Assembly (NCBI GenBank): GCA_022376925.1
Contig: JAIOJX010000032.1
Coordinates: 170,091,979-170,155,978, forward strand
Origin: Tragulus kanchil
Lineage: Eukaryota; Chordata; Mammalia; Artiodactyla; Tragulidae
Length of the DNA: 64,000 nucleotides
Direction of reading: 5' to 3'
Shown here: piece by piece, positions 57,875 through 64,000 of the stretch
How the letters are laid out: each line of letters begins with the position of its first letter
How positions within the stretch are numbered: the stretch's first letter is position 1
The notes under the pieces: model-generated
Databases searched by the model: none
What the model saw: the letters and a program-made list of their open reading frames with translations, nothing else
Told to the model about the DNA's origin: nothing
Translations under genes and position numbers: made by a program

Positions 57875-58146
57875 TTTTTTTTTTTTTTTTTGGCCTCTTA
57901 CTGTGTATTTATTCATTTGTTTTCATCCATCTTTATTCTTTGGCCTGTGTGGGCCTCCCCTTGCAGCGGCCTCTCTTGTTGCAGAGCATAGGCACTCGGC
58001 TCATGTGCTCCAGAGTGCTGGCTTGTAATTGGACACACAGGTCCAGCCGCCCTGTGGCATGTGGAATCTTCCCGGGCCAGGGATCGAACCGGCACCCGTT
58101 GCACTGCAACGTGGACTCTTTACCCACTGGACCACCAGGAAAGCCC
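57875..58146 (-). mobile_element. SINE, type II, antisense
   Basis: Flanked by catttcgtgtctt / catttcatatctt. Contains ggcacccgttgcactgcaac, a variant also found in the hybrid SINE next to it. Confidence 0.9.
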
Positions 58147-58815
58147 CATTTCATATCTTTGAGGCTCAATTCTTTTTTCTTTTTTTTTTAAAGATTTACT
58201 TATTTATTTTATTTTTGGGCGGGAGTCGGGTTGGGGAGGGAGGGGAGCTGGCGGGCCACTTCTATTGGTTTTTCATTTGTCTATTTTCATCCATCTTTGT
58301 TCTTTGGCCCGTGTGGGCCTCCCATTGCGGTGGCCTCTGTTGTCACAGAGCACTGGCTCTGGGCGCATGCGCTCCAGAGCTCCGGCTCGGTAATTGGACA
58401 CATCGGTCCAGCCGCTCCGCGGCACGTGGGATCTTCCCAGGCCAGGGATCGCCCCGGCACCCGTTGCACTGCAACGTGGACTCTTTACCCACTGGACCAC
58501 CAGGAAAGCCCCATTTCATATCTTTGAGGCTCAATTCTTTTTTTTTTTTTTTTAAAGATTTACTTATTTATTTTATTTTTGGGCGGGAGTCGGGTTGGGG
58601 AGGGAGGGGAGCTGGCGGGCCACTTCTATTGGTTTTTCATTTGTCTATTTTCATCCATCTTTGTTCTTTGGCCCGTGTGGGCCTCCCATTGCGGTGGCCT
58701 CTGTTGTCACAGAGCACTGGCTCTGGGCGCATGCGCTCCAGAGCTCCGGCTCGGTAATTGGACACATCGGTCCAGCCGCTCCGCGGCACGTGGGATCTTC
58801 CCAGGCCAGGGATCG
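58088..58815. repeat. 364-bp duplication with breakpoints inside SINEs
   Basis: About 58088-58451 recurs at 58452-58815. The breakpoints fall where two antisense SINEs share sequence, and the middle SINE is a hybrid: its head (58452-58510) matches the first SINE and its body matches the last. The flanking word gaggctcaattctt occurs three times (58161, 58526, 58877). Confidence 0.85.
58175..58510 (-). mobile_element. Hybrid SINE, antisense (type I body, type II head)
   Basis: The body matches type I (58588-58810). The head from 58452 matches the type II element at 58088-58146, including its unusual cgttgcactgcaacg. Confidence 0.88.
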
Positions 58816-58876
58816 AACCGGCGCCCCTTGCACTGCAAGGCGGTGTCCTTACCCACTGGACCACCAGGGGAAGCCC
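58540..58876 (-). mobile_element. Young SINE, type I, antisense
   Basis: Normal type I head (ccccttgcactgcaaggcggtgtcc). The target repeat gaggctcaattctt follows at 58877. Confidence 0.92.
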
Positions 58877-59499
58877 GAGGCTCAATTCTTAATCAATAAA
58901 GTGAGAATAATAGAACATTCTATCCCCACAGTTGCTATGGAGATCCATGGAGATAACGTCCTGAGGAGAGCCAGCGTGTCTGTGCACAGGTCACCCTCCC
59001 ACTGCAGAGGGGACCCAGCTTCCTGGGCAGCTGCGCGTCTCAGTTCTTCCCTGGACGAGCAGTGGACTTGGAGGACGGAGACATAGGTCACTGCTTGTCA
59101 GGCCACACGCGGCTGGCAGTTAGAGGTCCCTTCTCCTCCCATCCAATCTCACTGTGCGCACTGGGTGCCAGCTCATTATAGGTGGCCGTGGACGCAAAGG
59201 TGCTTGGTAAGGGGCCCTGGAACACAAAAGGTGTTCGTGTTTGTGTTATTGTCTCTGTTTTGCAGACAAGAACATGAAAACTCAGGAAAGGCAGGAGGCT
59301 TGCTCAGGCCGCTTTAGGCAGGAAGCAGTGCCCTCAGATTCCACTCCGATGGCCCTGACACCATGTTGGCTGCAAAAACTAGGTGGACACCAAAGAATGA
59401 GGGAGACAAAGGCCGAGTCGGGGGAGAACACCCGCTCTCTCCTGGAGGCCCCTGAAGGCCCATTCCTCTGGGCTTGCTCTATTAAAGCAAGCACCCCTA

Positions 59500-59720
59500 G
59501 GGCTTCCCTGGTGGTCCAGGGGGTAAGAATTACCTCCCAGTGCAGGAGATGCAGGTTTGATCCCTTGTCAGGACACTAAGGTCCCATGTGCTTGGGCCAC
59601 CGTGAGCCACCACTGGAGACGCCAGGTGACTACGGGCCACAATGAAGGATCTTGCAGGCCGCAACCAGGACTAGATGCAGCCAAATAAATTAGCAACTGA
59701 ATAAATAAATATTAAAACAG
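59500..59720 (+). mobile_element. CHR-like SINE
   Basis: gggcttccctggtggtccagggggtaagaattacc ... ggtttgatcccttgtcagg. Flanked by aagcacccct at 59489 and 59722. Confidence 0.88.
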
Positions 59721-60064
59721 TAAGCACCCCTAACAAAAAAAGAGACCTCCCCAATATAAATCGTAATGTTTAAGTCTAAGTTCTATCTGAGAAAAGAATA
59801 TTTCTTCCACTACTTAGGTTCCTGCTCAAACCTTGGAGCCGTTGAGCCCCATAAAAAGGCATGTTAGCCCTTAAGCGGGGACCCTAACTTTCCCTCTGCT
59901 CTTTCCTCGGTTCCTTTCTTCCACAGTGTTAGCTGAGTACCTGCCTTGGGCGAAGCAGTGTTTGAAGCCAAGGGGTTACAGCCGTGAACAGGAAAAGTTA
60001 AAGTGCTCAATGTCACTTAGAAGACGTGCAAAAGAACTCATGAATAATATAATTTCACAAAGTA

Positions 60065-60268
60065 GGGCTTCCCTGGTGGCTCAGCAGTAAAGAATTTGCC
60101 TGCAGTGCAGAAGACTCAGGTTTGAGTCCTGGGTCAGAAAGAACCCCTGGAGAAAGGCATGGCAACCCACTCCAGTATTCTTGCCTGGAGAATTCCACGG
60201 ACAGAGGAGCCTGGCAGGCTCCAGTCCACGGGATTGCAAGGAGTCAGACACGACTAAGTGACTAATTC
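60065..60268 (+). mobile_element. Bov-tA SINE (copy A of duplication 17)
   Basis: gggcttccctggtggctcagcagtaaagaatttgcctgc ... caacccactccagtattcttgcctggagaattccacgg ... gagtcagacacgactaagtgac. Confidence 0.93.
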
Positions 60269-60329
60269 TTCAGGACATGGTAACTAATAAAAAATTGAAT
60301 CAGAGTAAAATGATAGAAACTAGCTCTTT

Positions 60330-60590
60330 GGGTGTTTGTTTTTGACCGTGCCACCTGAGCAGCACCTGGGATCTTAGTTCCCTGACCATTGATCCCTAAC
60401 CTGGGCCCTCTGCAGGGCAAGTGTGGAGTCCTCACCCTTGGACAGTCAGGGAAATCCCTAGTTCTTTTTTTTTGGTCCTAATTTCGCGATCCGTGGGATC
60501 TTCCTCGGGGCACAGGGCACCTAGTTCCCTGGGCGGGCCCTCTGCATGGGGAGCGCGGTCTTAGCCACTGACCCGACAGGGCCCTGAATC
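60330..60590 (-). mobile_element. Two older CHR-like SINE fragments, antisense (copy A)
   Basis: First piece 60330-60460 (gtgccacctgagcagcacctgggatcttagttccctgacc ... ggacagtcagggaaatccc). Second piece 60470-60590 (gcgatccgtgggatcttcc ... cactgacccgacaggg). Repeated at 61418-61678. Confidence 0.7.
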
Positions 60591-60944
60591 TGCGCAGGGA
60601 GAAAATGAAAATGCGGGGTTGACTGGCCCATCCACTCAGAGGGAGGAGCCTGCATTTGCCCCGCGTGGTTACCCCTCTGCGACGGGGAGGAGGTGGAAAT
60701 CGGGCATCTGGCAGGGACGGAGGTGCTGGAGCGGGCAGCTCTCCCACCTCTGGCCTCCTAGGGCCTGCGTGGGGCCTGCCAGGCCTGGGCTCCCACTGGT
60801 GTGGGAAGGGGCAGCAGCTGGGTCTGGATAAACCCCAGCAGACCACACCCACCGAGCAGGGCAGTGGGTTCCTTGGGGATCAGCATCAGCACCTGCATCA
60901 TCTCTCTGGTGCCGCCTGGTCTCCCCACGTCAAGTTTCCCATGG

Positions 60945-61127
60945 TCACTATAACAGATGACCACAGACAGTGGCTTGAAACAATGTACGTTTATTCCCTC
61001 ACATTTCTGGAGGCTGGAAGACCCAAATCAGGGCGTTGGCAGGGCTCCATTCCCCAGAGAGCTTGTGGAGCATCTGTTCCCGCTGCTCCCAGCTTCTGGT
61101 GGCTGCTGATGTTCCTTGCCTTGTTAC
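60945..61127. mobile_element. Old interspersed repeat, family not named (copy A)
   Basis: The word series ataacagatgaccacagac ... ttcctcacatttctggaggctgg ... cagcttctggtggctgctgatgttcc is a common old mammalian repeat. Cut by the duplication joint; continues intact in copy B. Confidence 0.5.
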
Positions 61128-61155
61128 ATGAAAAATTAATTTCACAAAGTAAAGG

Positions 61156-61356
61156 GGGCTTCCCTGGTGGCTCAGCAGTAAAGAATTTGCCTGCAGTGCA
61201 GAAGACTCAGGTTTGAGTCCTGGGTCAGAAAGAACCCCTGGAGAAAGGCATGGCAACCCACTCCAGTATTCTTGCCTGGAGAATTCCACGGACAGAGGAG
61301 CCTGGCAGGCTCCAGTCCACGGGATTGCAAGGAGTCAGACACGACTAAGTGACTAA
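61156..61356 (+). mobile_element. Bov-tA SINE (copy B of duplication 17)
   Basis: Copy of 60065-60268. Confidence 0.93.
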
Positions 61357-61417
61357 TTCTTCAGGACATGGTAACTAATAAAAAATTGAATCAGAGTAAA
61401 ATGATAGAAACTAGCTC

Positions 61418-61678
61418 TTTGGGTGTTTGTTTTTGACCGTGCCACCTGAGCAGCACCTGGGATCTTAGTTCCCTGACCATTGATCCCTAACCTGGGCCCT
61501 CTGCAGGGCAAGTGTGGAGTCCTCACCCTTGGACAGTCAGGGAAATCCCTAGTTCTTTTTTTTTGGTCCTAATTTCGCGATCCGTGGGATCTTCCTCGGG
61601 CACAGGGCACCTAGTTCCTGGGCGGGCCCTCTGCATGGGGAGGCGGTCTTAGCCACTGACCCGACAGGGCCCTGAATC
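61418..61678 (-). mobile_element. Two older CHR-like SINE fragments, antisense (copy B)
   Basis: Copy of 60330-60590 with several single-base G/C run differences (61598, 61616, 61641). Confidence 0.7.
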
Positions 61679-62032
61679 TGCGCAGGGAGAAAATGAAAAT
61701 GCGGGGTTGACTGGCCCATCCACTCAGAGGGAGGAGCCTGCATTTGCCCCGCGTGGTTACCCCTCTGCGACGGGGAGGAGGTGGAAATCGGGCATCTGGC
61801 AGGGACGGAGGTGCTGGAGCGGGCAGCTCTCCCACCTCTGGCCTCCTAGGGCCTGCGTGGGGCCTGCCAGGCCTGGGCTCCCACTGGTGTGGGAAGGGGC
61901 AGCAGCTGGGTCTGGATAAACCCCAGCAGACCACACCCACCGAGCAGGGCAGTGGGTTCCTTGGGGATCAGCATCAGCACCTGCATCATCTCTCTGGTGC
62001 CGCCTGGTCTCCCCACGTCAAGTTTCCCATGG

Positions 62033-62640
62033 TCACTATAACAGATGACCACAGACAGTGGCTTGAAACAATGTACGTTTATTCCCTCACATTTCTGGAG
62101 GCTGGAAGACCCAAATCAGGGCGTTGGCAGGGCTCCATTCCCCAGAGAGCTTTCGTGGAGCATCTGTTCCCGGCTGCTCCCAGCTTCTGGTGGCTGCTGA
62201 TGTTCCTTGCCTTGTAGCTGCGTCACTTCAGCCTCTAGTCACATCACCGTCTCCTCTTCTCTCTGTGTATCTAACGTCCCACTGCCTTGTCCTGGCTGAG
62301 GCCATGCTGAACCCAGCAGCCTCCCGCTAGTCCACAAATGACTGCAGGTACAGGAGTGCACGGACCCCGTTGAGCTCAATCAGACCCGCCCAGATCAGCA
62401 GAGGCACCCAGGTTACCTACACATTCTTCAGCTAAATAAATACTTATTATTTTTCTGTAAAGGACCTTTGTGATGGTGTTTAGGGCCCAGTTGAATAAGC
62501 CAGGACAATCTCTCCATCTCAAACTCCTCAACTGAATCATGCCTGCAAGATCTTTGCCACATAAGGTAACGTGTGCAGGCTCCAAAGATCGGACTCAATA
62601 TTTTGAGGGCCATTATTCAGTCTACTATACTTGGGCTTAG
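62033..62640. mobile_element. Old interspersed repeat, family not named (copy B, longer)
   Basis: Continues through gtagctgcgtcacttcagcc and, after about 100 unlike bases, tagggcccagttgaataagcc ... gagggccattattcagtctac, the usual end of the same repeat. Confidence 0.5.
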
Positions 62641-62892
62641 TAGGACTAACTAATTTGCTCAAGGGCACCAACCTAAAGTGATATAACAACCTATAAAGTG
62701 TGGCTAAAATATACAGGCAATTTATACTGACTATTTTTTTGGTTTTGAAAGAAAGGAAGGCAATTCTTCACTTGTTGGTAGTCGATTTAACTGTCTTGAA
62801 GTCAGTGTATGGGGCGAAATTAACCGTTGCCTGACTGCCTTTTTGTCCCTCACTCTGGATTCCATGTGGGAAGTGGACAGGGAGCAGCCATC

Positions 62893-64000
62893 AGGAGACC
62901 ACGCTCAGCCCCCTTGTGCCTGACCAGCTGGGTGGCCCTGCCCACGCCCTGCCTCCCTCCCTTGCTTCTGGTCACCATGATTCTGATGGTTCCTGCGTTC
63001 CAGCAAATGTCAGCGGGGAAGGCAGCTGTCGCACTTGCATTTGGAAAATAGTTGCTGTCAGTAGGATTCCAGGTCAAAGGATTGGAGGCAGTTTCGCACC
63101 GTAGCATTTTATCTTGATAAATCCCTGATTTCACATAAACAGCTCAGGAGCTGGGCATGATGGGGCAGCTTGGAGCCCGCCAAGTTGTTCGAACAAAATT
63201 CCATTCCGGCGGGTGCGACCTCGGACATGAGCTGTCCAGGGCTGGCCCTCTGAGTCAGCTACACACCCTCCCTGTGGGGCTGCGAGTCTCAAAGCCTTCT
63301 TTCACAGGGAGGGCAGGAACCTGGATGACTCGGAGCGTGTAACGTGTCCAAGCTCAGATGAATAATAGATGTGCTTGAATATTCATAAGTAGGAACTGGT
63401 TGTAGCCAGGGAAGCCCCAAAGAGATACTGTTAAACTCTTGAATCTAGACCTAAGGCAGGCAAACAGACATACAACAGCAACAAACCCCCAAACGTCCTA
63501 AAATGCCCCTAAATCCAGAAACCTACACTAACTTACATATACATGGAAAACATGTATACAGAGAGAAATCAAGAGAAAAGAGTATAACTGAATGATAATG
63601 AAAAGTTTACACATCAAAACTTGTGGGATACAATGCAAGAGGCTTTTAGAGAGAAAAAGATATCTTTACATGCTTCGATAAGAAAGGCAGAGCTAAAAAC
63701 TAATGAGCAATGTGTTGATACTATGTAGTTAGAAAAAGAACACAGCATACTCAAAGGAAGGAAAAAGATCGTAATGAAAAGCAGAAATTACTGAAATAAA
63801 GTACAAAGATAAAATTAGATTAACAAAACCAAAAAGTGATTCTTAAAAAAAACTATGAAAAAAGACAAAACTCTACCCTGGCTATCCAAGGATAAAGGAG
63901 AGAAAGCATGAGTAGTGCAGTTGGTAATATAAAGAAGGGTAGGACCACAGGTGCTGCATGGACTGAAAAAATAAAGGGACTAGGAGACCACGCTCAGCCC
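62893..64000. repeat. Tandem duplication 18, start of second copy at window end
   Basis: The last 19 bases (63982-64000) repeat 62893-62911 exactly, at an offset of 1089, the same period as the other duplications. The second copy is expected to continue past the window. Confidence 0.75.
63590..63910 (+). mobile_element. L1 ORF2 fragment
   Basis: Matches L1 ORF2 at nucleotide level (aaaacttgtgggatacaatgc; gcagaaattactgaaataaa; aaaaagtgattctt). Frameshifted and partial. Confidence 0.75.

Larger units (their letters stand above)
60051..62216. repeat. Tandem duplication 17, period about 1088
   Basis: Copy A is 60051-61137 and copy B 61138-62216. Copy A shows small deletions near its end (gagagcttgtgg against gagagctttcgtgg at 62147) and a joint ttacatgaaaaatt before copy B begins. 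Confidence 0.95.
49100..64000. other. MARK3 upstream flank, no gene recognised
   Basis: This stretch beyond the CpG island contains SINEs, old MIR-like repeats, an L1 ORF2 fragment near 63.6 kb and five tandem duplications. I found no conserved exon on either strand. In human the next gene upstream of MARK3 is EIF5 (background knowledge), and nothing resembling it is seen here. Longer frames at 60656 and 61744 (plus) are the same duplicated, repeat-containing sequence and show no recognisable domain. Confidence 0.6.

Noticed and set aside
60656..61216. 186-codon plus-strand frame, repeated at 61744-62217
   Set aside because: Runs through an old interspersed repeat and Bov-tA sequence; repeated only by duplication 17.
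1..64000. CRISPR-like or satellite array
   Set aside because: Repeated units occur only in pairs (or three through overlap), do not share sequence with each other, and have no regular spacers.

Overview
The window is nuclear DNA from a ruminant. It carries BovB (RTE) LINE fragments with the usual ruminant 3' end, Bov-tA/Bov-A2 type SINEs, L1 fragments, and one very abundant young tRNA-derived SINE. The only protein-coding gene I can support is the 5' part of MARK3 (MAP/microtubule affinity-regulating kinase 3) on the minus strand. Exon 1 (48080-48130), exon 2 (18715-18906) and exon 3 (4030-4083) all have consensus splice sites and join in frame to give the first 99 residues, including the glycine-rich loop and the catalytic lysine. 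Later exons lie beyond position 1. The young SINE outnumbers Bov-tA here, which suggests a lineage other than cattle or sheep, perhaps an early-branching one such as chevrotains. That is inference only.

Layout: 1-4029 is MARK3 intron 3 (partial). 4084-18714 is intron 2, with an RPS29 processed pseudogene at 12623-12779. 18907-48079 is intron 1, with a nested L1 / young L1 / SINE / solo-LTR stack at 30.6-35.8 kb. 47.4-49.1 kb is a CpG island with the MARK3 first exon, 5' leader and promoter motifs (ETS, CCAAT, YY1-like). 49.1-64 kb is the upstream flank: repeats only, no gene recognised.

The dominant oddity is structural. At least 18 separate stretches are present twice, head to tail, with a period always between about 1.06 and 1.16 kb (copy-B starts at about 1000, 6472, 9642, 14919, 17023, 24360, 26245, 29012, 31869, 34583, 37493, 41719, 45941, 49908, 52563, 56641, 61138 and 63982). 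Copies are nearly identical and differ mainly in homopolymer length. In several, the last bases of the left copy are scrambled just before the junction. This looks like an assembly error (about 1.1 kb overlaps kept twice at joins) rather than biology, and it would inflate a locus of about 45 kb to 64 kb. Three of the units overlap, so some segments occur three times. A separate 364-bp duplication at 58.1-58.8 kb has breakpoints inside two SINE copies.

No bacterial genes, CRISPR arrays, intact mobile-element ORFs or new protein systems were found. Most open frames in the window are reading frames through SINE copies.
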